Translations under genes and position numbers: made by a program
Shown: positions 16,567 to 26,117 of the stretch, in pieces
How positions within the stretch are numbered: the first letter of the stretch is position 1
Layout of the letters: each line of letters starts with the position of its first letter
Source: Desulfomonile tiedjei
GTDB lineage: Bacteria > Desulfobacterota > Desulfomonilia > Desulfomonilales > Desulfomonilaceae
Assembly: GCA_016212925.1 (NCBI GenBank)
Contig: JACRDF010000010.1
Span: 1 to 64,000, forward strand
DNA: 64,000 nt
Direction: 5' to 3'
The notes under the pieces: generated by a model
Seen by the model: the letters and a program-made list of their open reading frames with translations, nothing else
Told to the model about the DNA's origin: nothing
Database searches by the model: none

Positions 16567-18735
16567 ATGAACTTGATTGACTGGGCCCATCAAAGGACTA
16601 AGGATCGAGGCAGATCCATACTTGTAATGGTGCTGGTAATAGTAGGATTTGTCCTGGGCTATTATTTGCTCGGTTCGCACGATACGAACCCCGCTTCTGT
16701 TGATTCCAAGGAAGCTGCGGCGGTAGACGGCCATGACCATTCAAAGGAACAGAGAGAAGCCAAGAGAGCTACATTGTGGACCTGTTCCATGCACCCTCAG
16801 ATCAGGCTCCACCAGCCCGGAAAGTGCCCGATCTGTTTCATGGACCTGATCCCTCTCGAAGACGACAAGGCAGGCGCGGACATAACCCTGGCCCAATACT
16901 CCATGTCCGAAGGGGCTAAGAAGCTCGCTGAGGTGCAGACCGAGCGCGTCAAACGTGAGCGAGCCAAAGTCCAGGTAAGAATGGTGGGGATGGTAGCCGA
17001 GGACGAGACCAGGGTCGCGGCTTTGACTTCCCGCGTGGACGGCCGTCTTGACGAAATATATGTGAATTTCACGGGCGTGGCGGTCAACAAGGGGGACCCT
17101 ATGGTCAAAATATGGAGCCCCACGCTCATCAAATCGCAGGTAGAGTTGTTTGAGACAATTCGGAGCAGAGAGGAAGACCCGGGGGTTCTGAAGGGCGCTG
17201 AGGAGAAACTTATACAATTGGGTGTCACTCAAGAGCAGATCGACCAGATCAAGGCGAGGAAAAAGCCTGACCTTTATGTAACGCTTCGAGCACCGATAAA
17301 CGGTGTAGTCCTGAAAAAGATGGCAGTCTTGGGACAGTTCGTCAAGGAAGGCCAGGAAATGTACATGATCAATGACCTTTCCAATGTCTGGATCAAGCTG
17401 GATGCTTATGAGACCGATATGCCCTGGATCAGGTACGGCCAGGAAGTGAGGTTCACAACTCCGGCGGTGCCGGGGCGTACCTTTATAGGCAGGGTTCTGT
17501 TTATAGACCCTATGCTCACCACCATGACCAGATCGGTCAAAATCCGCGTCGAAGCGGAGAATCCTGAACTGCTCTTGAAGCCGGGCATGTTTGTGACAGG
17601 CGAACTCGAAGCCGAAGTGGATCAGTCGGGCCGTATCATAAAATCGGAATGGGCCGGGAAATATATTTGTCCGGTCCACCCTAAAGAGGAAGCTAGCAGC
17701 GAACCGGGCATCTGTCCTGAGAGCAAAATGCCGTTGCGGCCGGCTTCGTCGTTTGGTTACGCGGACGAAAAGAACCCTGTGTCTCCCTTAGTAATACCGG
17801 CCTCGGCGCCTCTAATAACGGGGAAAAGGGCCATTGTCTACGTCGAGGTTCCCGGTGCGGATCGTCCTACTTATGAAGGCCGGGAGGTTGTCCTCGGGCC
17901 CAAGGCCGGTGACAAATATGTTGTCTACCAGGGCCTCAAAGAAGACGAACGTGTGGTCACGAAGGGAAACTTCAAGATAGACAGCGCGATGCAGATCCTG
18001 GCCAAGTCGAGCATGATGAGCCCGGCTGAGCCAGCGAAGGCGAAGGCCCCTGAGTTGAAGCAGGAAGAAGAGGTGATCGAAAAGGTCAAGGCGCCCACTG
18101 TGTTCCTCAGAGGCCTGACACCCGTGATCGAGGAATATTTGAGCCTAAAGGACTCGCTGGTGGAAGGGATGACCGATGAAGCGGCCAGTCACGCGGAGAA
18201 GCTGGACGAATTAATGCAGGGGGTAAAAGTTACCATCCTCGGCGAAAAGGCCAAACAGGTCTGGACTGGCCTCGCAAAGACAATCGTCGGAGAACTCAAA
18301 AAGATAGCCGAAACCAAAGAACTGGAGTCGCAACGAAAGGCCTTCGATCCTCTGTCCGAAGCATTTGCCAAGGTTGTAATGGGCTTTCGTCATGTAATGA
18401 ACGCGCCGCTCGTGGTCTTCCACTGCCCGATGGCCTTTAACCAGAAGGGAGCCTACTGGGTCGAAGGTAGCGAAGAGAGACGCAATCCCTATTTCGGCCG
18501 TGCGCCCTTCAAAGGCCAGGACATGCTGCAATGCTCCGAACTGGTTGAAAAGGTCCCGCCCGAAACCGCTTCGTCTGAAGGCAAGGCTCAAGCCGGGAGT
18601 TCATCCGACACCAAGACCGCCAAAGGTCAGGAAGGATCTGAATCGAAACCCGCAGGCGGTGATAAAGGTCCGCCCGAGCAAGCCCATGAGGGCCACGAAC
18701 ATGCTCCCGGCGACGGCAAAAAAGGAGACAAATGA
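16567..18735 (+). CDS. cusB: CusB-like RND periplasmic adaptor with metal-binding domains
   Basis: The 722-residue membrane-fusion protein would link a CusA-type pump to an outer-membrane channel for heavy-metal efflux. In order it has a membrane anchor (residues ~18-36, 'SILVMVLVIVGFVLGYYLLG') and a heavy-metal-binding 'YHS-like' domain 'WTCSMHPQIRLHQPGKCPIC'. The CusB hairpin/barrel core follows ('TRVAALTSRVDGRLDEIYV', 'APINGVVLKKM'). A second such metal site inside the core, 'YICPVHPKEEASSEPGICPE', comes next, then a DUF3347-like C-terminal domain ('FLRGLTPVIEEYLSLKDSLV' to 'VFHCPMAFNQKGAYW'), and a His/Gly-rich tail. It is longer than E. coli CusB (407). Its stop overlaps the CusA start. 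Confidence 0.88.
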   Translation: MNLIDWAHQRTKDRGRSILVMVLVIVGFVLGYYLLGSHDTNPASVDSKEAAAVDGHDHSKEQREAKRATLWTCSMHPQIRLHQPGKCPICFMDLIPLEDDKAGADITLAQYSMSEGAKKLAEVQTERVKRERAKVQVRMVGMVAEDETRVAALTSRVDGRLDEIYVNFTGVAVNKGDPMVKIWSPTLIKSQVELFETIRSREEDPGVLKGAEEKLIQLGVTQEQIDQIKARKKPDLYVTLRAPINGVVLKKMAVLGQFVKEGQEMYMINDLSNVWIKLDAYETDMPWIRYGQEVRFTTPAVPGRTFIGRVLFIDPMLTTMTRSVKIRVEAENPELLLKPGMFVTGELEAEVDQSGRIIKSEWAGKYICPVHPKEEASSEPGICPESKMPLRPASSFGYADEKNPVSPLVIPASAPLITGKRAIVYVEVPGADRPTYEGREVVLGPKAGDKYVVYQGLKEDERVVTKGNFKIDSAMQILAKSSMMSPAEPAKAKAPELKQEEEVIEKVKAPTVFLRGLTPVIEEYLSLKDSLVEGMTDEAASHAEKLDELMQGVKVTILGEKAKQVWTGLAKTIVGELKKIAETKELESQRKAFDPLSEAFAKVVMGFRHVMNAPLVVFHCPMAFNQKGAYWVEGSEERRNPYFGRAPFKGQDMLQCSELVEKVPPETASSEGKAQAGSSSDTKTAKGQEGSESKPAGGDKGPPEQAHEGHEHAPGDGKKGDK

Positions 18736-21700
18736 TGTCCGCTCAGAATCAGGACTCGCAAGTTCCGAGCAAACCGGCATCATTCTTCTCCAGAATGATG
18801 CGTTTCTGGATAGAACAGAAGTTGCTCGCTGCCGCGGTTCTGTTCGGTGTCATTATGTATGGGCTGATGGTGGCCCCATTTGACTGGGACATACCGTGGA
18901 TCCCGCGCAACCCTGTCCCGGTTGACGCCATCCCTGATATCGGCGAGAACCAGCAGATAGTTTATACAATTTGGGAAGGACGCTCTCCCAAGGACATAGA
19001 AGACCAGATCACTTATCCCCTAACCGTCTCCCTATTGGGAATTCCCGGTGTCAAAACCATCCGAAGCAATTCTTTCTTCGGGTTTTCCACCATCTATATA
19101 ATCTTCAAGGAAGATGTCGAGTTTTATTGGACGCGTTCCCGAATACTGGAAAAGCTCAACTCGCTCCCGGCAGGATTGTTGCCGGCCGGGGTGCAACCGA
19201 CTCTAGGGCCTGATGCCACGGCCCTGGGGCAGGTCTTCTGGTACACTCTTCAAGGGGAGGGATTCGGCCTCGATGAACTGAGGACTCTTCAGGATTACTA
19301 CGTCCGCTATTATTTGCAGGCTTCGGGAGGCGTCAGTGAAGTAGCCTCAGTGGGCGGATTCGTCAAGGAGTACCAGATAGACATCAATCCTGACGCCATG
19401 CGGGCTCATAACATAACCCTGCCGGATGTCTTCTCCGCGGTGCGAATGTCCAACCTGGACGTCGGTGCGGCAACCATAGAGGTGAATCGCGCTGAATACA
19501 CCATTCGCGGGCTTGGGTTCGTACGTTCGGTCAAGGATCTGGAGGATAGTGTAGTTAAGGTCAACGAAAATGTGCCCCTTTTCGTCAAAGACGTGGCTAC
19601 CGTGTCTCTGGGGCCTGAAATGAGGAGAGGCGCGTTGGACAAAGAAGGCGCCGAAGTGGTCGGCGGCGTTGTGGTGGTCCGCTTCGGAGAGAACCCCCTT
19701 CAGGTAATTAAGAACGTCAAAAAAAAGATCGAGGAGATCTCTCCCGGCCTTCCTACCAAGACGCTTCCGGATGGCCGGGTTTCTCAGGTAAAGGTAGTCC
19801 CGTTTTACGACCGGACCGAATTGATACATCAGACCCTGGACACCCTGAAAAAGGCCCTGTGGGAAGAAATACTGGTGACGGCCATTGTCGTCATCGTCAT
19901 GGTTAACCACATAGTAAGCTCCGCGCTCATTTCCGCCATCCTGCCGCTCGCGGTGCTCCTCACCTTCATCGTGATGAAGTTCGCTCATGTAGACGCCAAT
20001 ATCATGTCTCTTGCGGGAATCGCCATTGCCATCGGCGTCATGGTGGACATGGGCATTATTCTCTGTGAGAACATCCTTCGCCATATAGAGGAAGACCCTG
20101 ATAGAAAACGAGGCATCTTTGAACTAGTACACGAATCCGCCTCGGAGGTGGGCGGCGCGGTGATGACCTCGTCGCTGACTACTATCATTTCCTTTCTGCC
20201 GGTATTCAGTCTGACGGGTCCTGAAGGGAAATTGTTCGGGCCGGTGGCGTTCACCAAGACCTTTGCCGTGGGTGCGGCACTGGTGCTCGCCTTGACGCTG
20301 ATCCCACCGATGGCTCACATCGTATTCACAAGAAGGAACCTTAAGACCAAGACGCTTCTGGTCACAAACGGCATTGTTGCTGCGGCTGGCCTATGGCTGG
20401 CAATTACGTTCTCATGGTGGGTAGGACTGCCGTTGATATTCGTGGCCGCGGTAAAAGCCGCATCCCTGTTCGTGTCGCCCGAGTTGCGGGACGGCATTCC
20501 CAGATTTCTCAACCTGGCAGGGTTGGCCTTCGTCGTGGTGTTGCTCACGGAACACTGGTTGCCGCTGGGGCCCGAGAAGGGTTTCGTGCGCAACCTGATC
20601 TTTGCCTGTGGAATTATCTTCGGGCTCCTCGGTGTGAGGAAGATCTTCACATCGTTCTACAGGCCCTTTCTGAAGTGGTGCCTCTATCACAAGGCCCAGT
20701 TCCTGGTCCTTCCTATTTCACTGGTGATCTTCGGGGCAGTGATCTGGCTTGGATTTGACAAGGTCTTCGGGTTTATCCCCTGGACTGTGGACAAGATCGT
20801 TGGGGGACCGACAGGACCGGTCGTAACAGCGCAACATGTTCACCCGCCCGAGACAAAGAGCGACGCGGCTCCTTCAAGCCAACCGCAAGGGGGATACGTT
20901 AGAAGGACCTGGCTGTGGTCGAAATTGAATCACGCGTTTCCGGGCTTAGGGAAGGAGTTCATGCCGGACCTGGACGAGGGCTCTTTTCTCTACATGCCTA
21001 CCACCATGCCCCACGCGGCAATTGGAGAAGCCCTGGACGTTATCTCCAAACAGGACGCTGCGATCAGGTCCATCCCCGAAGTGGAATCCGTGGTCGGAAA
21101 AATAGGCCGGGTCGAGAGTGCTCTGGACCCCGCGCCCATTTCCATGGTGGAAACTGTCATCAACTATGTCCCCGAGTTCAAGGTGGACCCTCTGACGGGA
21201 CGACACGTCACCGATCCGAACACGGGAAAACCAGTCAGGAATTGGAGACCGCATATCAAGTCCTCCACCGACATTTGGAAAGAAATCGTCAAAGCTGCTC
21301 AACTGCCTGGCAGCACCTCCGCTCCCAAGCTGCAGCCGATTGCAGCTCGAATAGTCATGCTCCAAAGTGGAATGCGCGCGGCGATGGGGGTCAAGATCCG
21401 CGGAAAAAGCCTCGAGGAGGTTGAAAAGGTCGGCCTGGATGTAGAGCGCTTTTTGAAAGAAGTCCCATCGGTCGAGCCTTCGTCAGTGATTGCGGACCGA
21501 GTGGTTGGCAATCCCTACTTGGAAATAGACATTGACCGTAAGGCCATAGCGCGGTACGGCCTCAGAATTCAGGATGTTCAGGACGTAATAGAAATAGCCA
21601 TTGGGGGAAAGCGCATCACCACTACTGTGGAGGGCCGAGAGCGCTATCCGGTGAGAATACGTTATCAAAGGGAGCTGCGAGACTCGCTCGAAGCGTTGGA

Positions 21701-22568
21701 TAAAATACTGGTTCCAGGCGCGGATGGAGCCCAGATCCCACTCAATCTTATCTCGACCATAAAATATACTCGTGGTCCGATGACGGTCAAAAGCGAGGAC
21801 ACGTTTCTGGTCAGCTACGTGCTTTTCGACAAGAAGCCAGGGACTGCTGAAGTGGATGTTGTCAATGGAGCCAACAACTACCTGAAGCACAAGATGGAGA
21901 CCGGGGAGCTGAAGTTAGGGCCGGGAATGTCGTTCGCGTTTGCGGGCTCTTATGAGAATCAGGTTCGGTCGGAGCAAACTCTCCGGATCGTCATCCCGCT
22001 CGCATTGATGCTCATATTTATTGTGCTCTACTTTCAGTTTCATTCCGTTCCGACTTCGCTGAACGTCTTTTCCGGGATCTTCGTGGCCTGGTCGGGCGGT
22101 TTCATGATGCTGTGGCTGTATTCACAGCCGTGGTTCCTGGATTTCAGTGTTTTCGGGGTCAATATGAGGGACTTGTTCCAGGTCAGGCCTTACAACCTCA
22201 GTGTGGCGGTATGGGTCGGGTTCCTGGCCCTGTTCGGGATCGCCACCAATGATGGGGTTATTTACTCCACCTACCTCGATCAGGTATTCGAAAAGCACCA
22301 ATTCAAATCCATTGACGAAATCAGGGAGGCAACGCTTGAGGCGGGGATAAAGAGGGTCCGGCCGGCTTTGATGACCACGGCCTGCACCATTATTGCCCTT
22401 ATTCCGGTACTTACTTCTCAGGGCAAGGGCGCGGACGTCATGGTCCCGATGGCCTTGCCGAGTTTTGGCGGAATGTGTATTGACATCATAACCATCTTCG
22501 TGGTCCCTACGATTTACTGTTTGATGAAAGAGATCCAGTTCAAAAGGAAATTAAGGCCCACTGGATAG
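18732..22568 (+). CDS. cusA: CusA-like heavy-metal RND efflux pump
   Basis: This inner-membrane proton-driven pump has 1278 residues. It has the RND layout with 12 membrane helices and two large periplasmic loops. The TM4 signature of metal RND pumps, 'GVMVDMGIILCENILRHIEE', carries the essential Asp and Glu-Asn. Methionine-rich segments in the porter domain ('FLYMPTTMP', 'VMLQSGMRAAMGVKIRG') suit Cu/Ag. It is ~230 residues longer than E. coli CusA (1047). The extra part lies between the two halves (about residues 535-740) and adds about four hydrophobic segments. It overlaps cusB by 4 bp (ATGA). No cusC-like channel is nearby. Metal specificity is inferred from the NosL and HMA neighbours. 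Confidence 0.92.
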   Translation: MMSAQNQDSQVPSKPASFFSRMMRFWIEQKLLAAAVLFGVIMYGLMVAPFDWDIPWIPRNPVPVDAIPDIGENQQIVYTIWEGRSPKDIEDQITYPLTVSLLGIPGVKTIRSNSFFGFSTIYIIFKEDVEFYWTRSRILEKLNSLPAGLLPAGVQPTLGPDATALGQVFWYTLQGEGFGLDELRTLQDYYVRYYLQASGGVSEVASVGGFVKEYQIDINPDAMRAHNITLPDVFSAVRMSNLDVGAATIEVNRAEYTIRGLGFVRSVKDLEDSVVKVNENVPLFVKDVATVSLGPEMRRGALDKEGAEVVGGVVVVRFGENPLQVIKNVKKKIEEISPGLPTKTLPDGRVSQVKVVPFYDRTELIHQTLDTLKKALWEEILVTAIVVIVMVNHIVSSALISAILPLAVLLTFIVMKFAHVDANIMSLAGIAIAIGVMVDMGIILCENILRHIEEDPDRKRGIFELVHESASEVGGAVMTSSLTTIISFLPVFSLTGPEGKLFGPVAFTKTFAVGAALVLALTLIPPMAHIVFTRRNLKTKTLLVTNGIVAAAGLWLAITFSWWVGLPLIFVAAVKAASLFVSPELRDGIPRFLNLAGLAFVVVLLTEHWLPLGPEKGFVRNLIFACGIIFGLLGVRKIFTSFYRPFLKWCLYHKAQFLVLPISLVIFGAVIWLGFDKVFGFIPWTVDKIVGGPTGPVVTAQHVHPPETKSDAAPSSQPQGGYVRRTWLWSKLNHAFPGLGKEFMPDLDEGSFLYMPTTMPHAAIGEALDVISKQDAAIRSIPEVESVVGKIGRVESALDPAPISMVETVINYVPEFKVDPLTGRHVTDPNTGKPVRNWRPHIKSSTDIWKEIVKAAQLPGSTSAPKLQPIAARIVMLQSGMRAAMGVKIRGKSLEEVEKVGLDVERFLKEVPSVEPSSVIADRVVGNPYLEIDIDRKAIARYGLRIQDVQDVIEIAIGGKRITTTVEGRERYPVRIRYQRELRDSLEALDKILVPGADGAQIPLNLISTIKYTRGPMTVKSEDTFLVSYVLFDKKPGTAEVDVVNGANNYLKHKMETGELKLGPGMSFAFAGSYENQVRSEQTLRIVIPLALMLIFIVLYFQFHSVPTSLNVFSGIFVAWSGGFMMLWLYSQPWFLDFSVFGVNMRDLFQVRPYNLSVAVWVGFLALFGIATNDGVIYSTYLDQVFEKHQFKSIDEIREATLEAGIKRVRPALMTTACTIIALIPVLTSQGKGADVMVPMALPSFGGMCIDIITIFVVPTIYCLMKEIQFKRKLRPTG

Positions 22569-22598
22569 GGACTCACAAGAAAAGAGAGGAGATTTGCC

Positions 22599-23144
22599 AT
22601 GTCTGCCAGGATGAAAAATGCGCTGCCCGTCGTGCTTGTCCTATTGATAGCTGCCTTTGTGCCCGCTTACTCATCCGCGGCTACGGTGGATTTGCCCGAT
22701 GGATCGAAACTTGACCTCTCGATCCCTTGTCCGATATGCAATATGAAACCGGAAGAAAGCAAGCTTGGACCCGCGGCAGCGGTCTTCAAGGAAGGCAAAG
22801 TAGTGGGATTCGACGCTCCCGGCGACATGTTCCGCTATGTTCTCGACCCAAAGAAATACGGTTTTAACGCAGGCGATATCAAGGAAGTCTTCGTTACGGA
22901 GCATGGCGGCAAGAATTTCATCGACGCAAAAAAGGCCTTTTACGTTGTCGGTAGCGACGTAACCGGGGACATGGGGCCGGAGGTCGTGCCATTTTCCAAA
23001 AAAGAGGATGCGGAGAAGTTTCAATCCGAGCATCACGGAAAAAATGTCGCGTCCTACGTCCAAATAACCCTGGACGATGTCACATCCAAGAAGAAGATGC
23101 TCAAGATGAAGCATGACGACGCCGGCGGCGGAATGAAGCATTGA
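22599..23144 (+). CDS. NosL-family copper chaperone-like protein (first copy)
   Basis: The 181-residue protein has a signal peptide ('ALPVVLVLLIAAFVPAYSSAA'). The NosL metal site 'CPICNM' (CxxCxM) lies near residue 45. The NosL fold segments 'AAVFKEGKVVGFDAPGDMF' and 'AKKAFYVVGSDVTGDMGPEV' are clear. NosL delivers Cu(I) for N2O reductase in denitrifiers, but outside nos clusters the family is a general Cu(I)-binding periplasmic protein. It lies 30 bp behind cusA, so it belongs to the efflux operon. It has no lipobox, unlike classical NosL. The C-terminus is His/Met-rich ('KHDDAGGGMKH'). Confidence 0.85.
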   Translation: MSARMKNALPVVLVLLIAAFVPAYSSAATVDLPDGSKLDLSIPCPICNMKPEESKLGPAAAVFKEGKVVGFDAPGDMFRYVLDPKKYGFNAGDIKEVFVTEHGGKNFIDAKKAFYVVGSDVTGDMGPEVVPFSKKEDAEKFQSEHHGKNVASYVQITLDDVTSKKKMLKMKHDDAGGGMKH

Positions 23145-23461
23145 GCATCCATGCCGGGCTCGGGAATTCTGATGTCGGTGGGCGCATGGTGGGTGTCCGG
23201 CCGGTGATAGGTCTCTGATCGCTTTGCAGACTGTTCGCCCCGGGAGTGATACCAATGCGCTGTCATACAATGAACAATCGGCTGAATCAGACACGGGCCT
23301 GCTAAAGCTCAGGTCTGTGGCACTCCTGGGCCGATATTGATTGGCTGTTGGGTGCCCTGACCTGGGCACCAGGTCAGTGCTGTTTTCGATCCGAAGTCAT
23401 CTTCACCCTTTGAAAGCGAACTGGTAGGACATGAAGCCGTATGCATTGGAGGAGGCCCGCA

Positions 23462-24058
23462 ATGAAAGAAGTGAGAAAAACCTCATCATTGGGTTTGATT
23501 ACATTGGCCGTCTCTCTGATCGCCTTCGCTGCTCCTTTGCACTCTTCGGCGGAGGACCTTGCGCCGCTCCCTGACGGCTCCAAGGTGGATCTTTCGGCAC
23601 ACTGTCCCGTATGCGGCATGACTGTTGGCGGGGACCTCGGTGCCACCACCACGTATTCCTATCGAGACGGCAAGCCTATCGGTTTTGCAGGGGTAGCTGC
23701 GGCTGTCTTCAAAGATGGGCATGTCGTGGGGTTCGAGGGCGCGCGGTGCTTGTTCATTTACAGCGCCGTGCCCAAAAGATTCAACATCGAAGTCGAGAAT
23801 ATCGCCCGGAGGTTTGTCACCGACTTTCCATCAGGCAAGATGGTGGACGTTGCCAATACCTTTCTGGTGCTTGGCAGCTCGGTGAAGGGTCCCATGGGTT
23901 ACGAGGTTATATCGTTCCCAACAGTGGAAGAGGCGGAAAAATTTAAGTCGGAATTCGGCGCCAAACGCGTGGTTCAAATGGGAACGGTAGAATTCAAAGA
24001 TGTGGAGAGAAAGGGGCCTTCCCTGAAAAAACCATCGGTCCAGGAAACTCCCAAGTGA
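23462..24058 (+). CDS. NosL-family copper chaperone-like protein (second copy)
   Basis: This 198-residue paralog of the gene at 22599 has signal peptide 'LGLITLAVSLIAFAAPLHSSA', the site 'CPVCGM' and the same fold motifs: 'AAVFKDGHVVGFEGARCLFI' and 'ANTFLVLGSSVKGPMGYEV'. Compared with the first copy it has an insertion after the metal site ('TTTYSYRDGKPIGFAG'). The start at 23462 has GGAGG 7 nt upstream. A 317-bp gap with one dispersed palindrome (23357-23382) separates the paralogs, so this copy may have its own promoter and be co-transcribed with the cyclase 51 bp downstream. Confidence 0.85.
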   Translation: MKEVRKTSSLGLITLAVSLIAFAAPLHSSAEDLAPLPDGSKVDLSAHCPVCGMTVGGDLGATTTYSYRDGKPIGFAGVAAAVFKDGHVVGFEGARCLFIYSAVPKRFNIEVENIARRFVTDFPSGKMVDVANTFLVLGSSVKGPMGYEVISFPTVEEAEKFKSEFGAKRVVQMGTVEFKDVERKGPSLKKPSVQETPK

Positions 24059-24109
24059 TCCTTGGTGCGGTATGGTATACGACGAGTCGGAAATAGAGAA
24101 ATAACAAGC

Positions 24110-25843
24110 ATGATTTTTTCTTTGGAAAAACGTTTCTTTTTGCTGCTCCTTCTGCCCGTGGCCCTGATTCTTATCGCCGTGGGTGTTGGGGGCTTCATGT
24201 ACGCGAGAGCGTACCTTCTCGATCAATGGGCCGAATCGACTCGCCTGAGGCTGGAGAAAGCAGCCCATGAGATAAAAATGAAGCTGGATGAGAAACTGGA
24301 ACTGATCCAGCTTATAGCCAAAACCAATGACACGCCAAAGGCCGACGTCACCCGCGCTTACCTTGTACAGCAGTTGCTCCACAAGGAGGGGGTCCGCTTC
24401 GTGAACATCGATTTTCCCGAACCCGACGGAACTTCATCCAAAGTAAAGAGCCCGCGCGATTACCTTCAAGGGGTCGCGGAAGGTCTGTACACAATGGAGC
24501 TTTGCGATGACGTGGGTTTCTGTGCCCCGATCATGGATCCCAATACGCTGGATCGTACTCTCAAGATTGTGAAAGTTTTCGGCGGCGGAGACGAGGGTCC
24601 TGTCACGAGAGTCACGGTAACAGTCAGCTTCGATTCCTTCTTACAGCCTATCAAGCAAATGGGGCTCTGGCCCGGTAGCAGCGGTTGCCTGGTCACCAGC
24701 ACAGGCCAATTGCTCGCGCATACCGACAAGTCCATGGCTGACAGAAAACGGCTGGGTGAAACCGGCGACGAACTTGAAATGAGAGTGCTCAGTCAAATCC
24801 GTCAAAAGCCTTTCGGCACTGTTTCTTCCGGCGGACACCCTCCGGATGTGGTCGTCGGGTTTTATAAAATTCCGTTCCTGAATTGGTACATCATGCTGTT
24901 GTCAGAGGGCTCCGTGATCATGGAACCTATGATAAGTTTTCGGTTCTATTATGCTCTTACCGGCATCGTTTCGTTGATTGTGATCCTTCTGTTGATTCGT
25001 GTGACCACACGGTCCGTGGGCAAGTCAATTGGCGAGATTTCGGCCGCGGCCGCGAGGGTCCATGATGGAGATTACTCGGCCCAGCTTCCTGAAGAACGGT
25101 CTGACGAAATAGGCCAGCTCAACCGCAGCTTTAACAGGATGACCGAAGGGCTTAAGCAGCGCGACTTGATAGAGCAGACATTCGGCCGATACGTGGACAA
25201 AAGCGTGGCTGAGGAATTGATGCGTACGCCCGAGGCTTTACGGCTTGGAGGTGAAAAACAGACTGTCACGATCATGATGTCCGACATCAGGAACTTCACG
25301 GGAATGTCCGAAAAGCTCCAACCGGAAGAAGTCATCAAGGTGATGAACAAATATTTTGCCAAAATGGTGGCCGTGATTGAACGCTACAAGGGCATCATCG
25401 TGGACTTTTACGGCGACTCGATTCTGGTCTTCTTCAACGGCGTCGAGAGCGACATCCCCGGCAGGGCATTTGACGCGGTGCACTGTGCGCTGGAAATGCA
25501 GCGAGAGCTGGAGGCTTTGTTGAGAGATAATGCCGGAAAGGGATTTCCTGCGCTCGGCATGGGCATCGGCATTCATACGGGAGAGGTAATTGTCGGTAAT
25601 ATAGGGACCGAAACCAGGGCCAAGTACGGGATCGTAGGGTCCAACGTGAACTTGACCGATCGCATTCAGTCTACAGCCGGCCCCGGCAAGGTCGTTGTTT
25701 CCGAGAAAACGCACGAAATCATTTGCGGTACCCTGAAGGTGGCTCTGGAGTTCAAAGCGTGCCTCAAAGGCGTCGAAGAGGACCAAATACTGTACGAGGT
25801 CGAAGCCATCGACCCCGAATGCGAGCTTCGGACAGCTCAGTAG
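24110..25843 (+). CDS. Membrane class III adenylate/guanylate cyclase with extracytoplasmic sensor
   Basis: The 577-residue protein makes a cyclic nucleotide in response to a periplasmic signal. In order: membrane segment (residues ~8-30), an extracytoplasmic Cache-like domain to about 265, a second segment ('YYALTGIVSLIVILLLIRVT'), a HAMP linker ('RSVGKSIGEISAAAARVHDG') and a class III catalytic domain. Metal-binding aspartates are in 'MMSDIRNFTGMS' and 'DFYGDSILVFF'. The base-binding region 'RAKYGIVGSNVNLTDRI' has the Lys expected for adenine. It lies 51 bp after a NosL gene. The start at 24110 is chosen from the membrane segment; no strong ribosome site is present. A metal-sensing role is inference. 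Confidence 0.85.
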   Translation: MIFSLEKRFFLLLLLPVALILIAVGVGGFMYARAYLLDQWAESTRLRLEKAAHEIKMKLDEKLELIQLIAKTNDTPKADVTRAYLVQQLLHKEGVRFVNIDFPEPDGTSSKVKSPRDYLQGVAEGLYTMELCDDVGFCAPIMDPNTLDRTLKIVKVFGGGDEGPVTRVTVTVSFDSFLQPIKQMGLWPGSSGCLVTSTGQLLAHTDKSMADRKRLGETGDELEMRVLSQIRQKPFGTVSSGGHPPDVVVGFYKIPFLNWYIMLLSEGSVIMEPMISFRFYYALTGIVSLIVILLLIRVTTRSVGKSIGEISAAAARVHDGDYSAQLPEERSDEIGQLNRSFNRMTEGLKQRDLIEQTFGRYVDKSVAEELMRTPEALRLGGEKQTVTIMMSDIRNFTGMSEKLQPEEVIKVMNKYFAKMVAVIERYKGIIVDFYGDSILVFFNGVESDIPGRAFDAVHCALEMQRELEALLRDNAGKGFPALGMGIGIHTGEVIVGNIGTETRAKYGIVGSNVNLTDRIQSTAGPGKVVVSEKTHEIICGTLKVALEFKACLKGVEEDQILYEVEAIDPECELRTAQ

Positions 25844-26117
25844 AGTATGGCGTGATACCAATTCTCTTTGATGCAAATAAGCATGGCGGGCGGCCCGTGG
25901 GACCACCCCCATAGTGTGGCAGGGGCCGGCGTCCCGAGACTTTCTCAAAACCCTTAAGTGCAGGGGGCCCGGGTAGGGGCGCTTCGAGAAGCGCCCTGAT
26001 TTCGGGCGGTTCACGAACCGCGCTGTGCCGAAGATCAGGTGAAATCGTCAGTTTTGAGACAGCCTCTCCCTGCCGGACCGCGTTAATTTTGCCTGTTTGC
26101 TCGTGCATTGGTATGAA

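Noticed and set aside
22599..24058. A denitrification nos cluster suggested by two NosL genes
   Set aside because: No nosZ, nosD, nosF or nosY is present; neighbours are metal efflux and cyclase genes.
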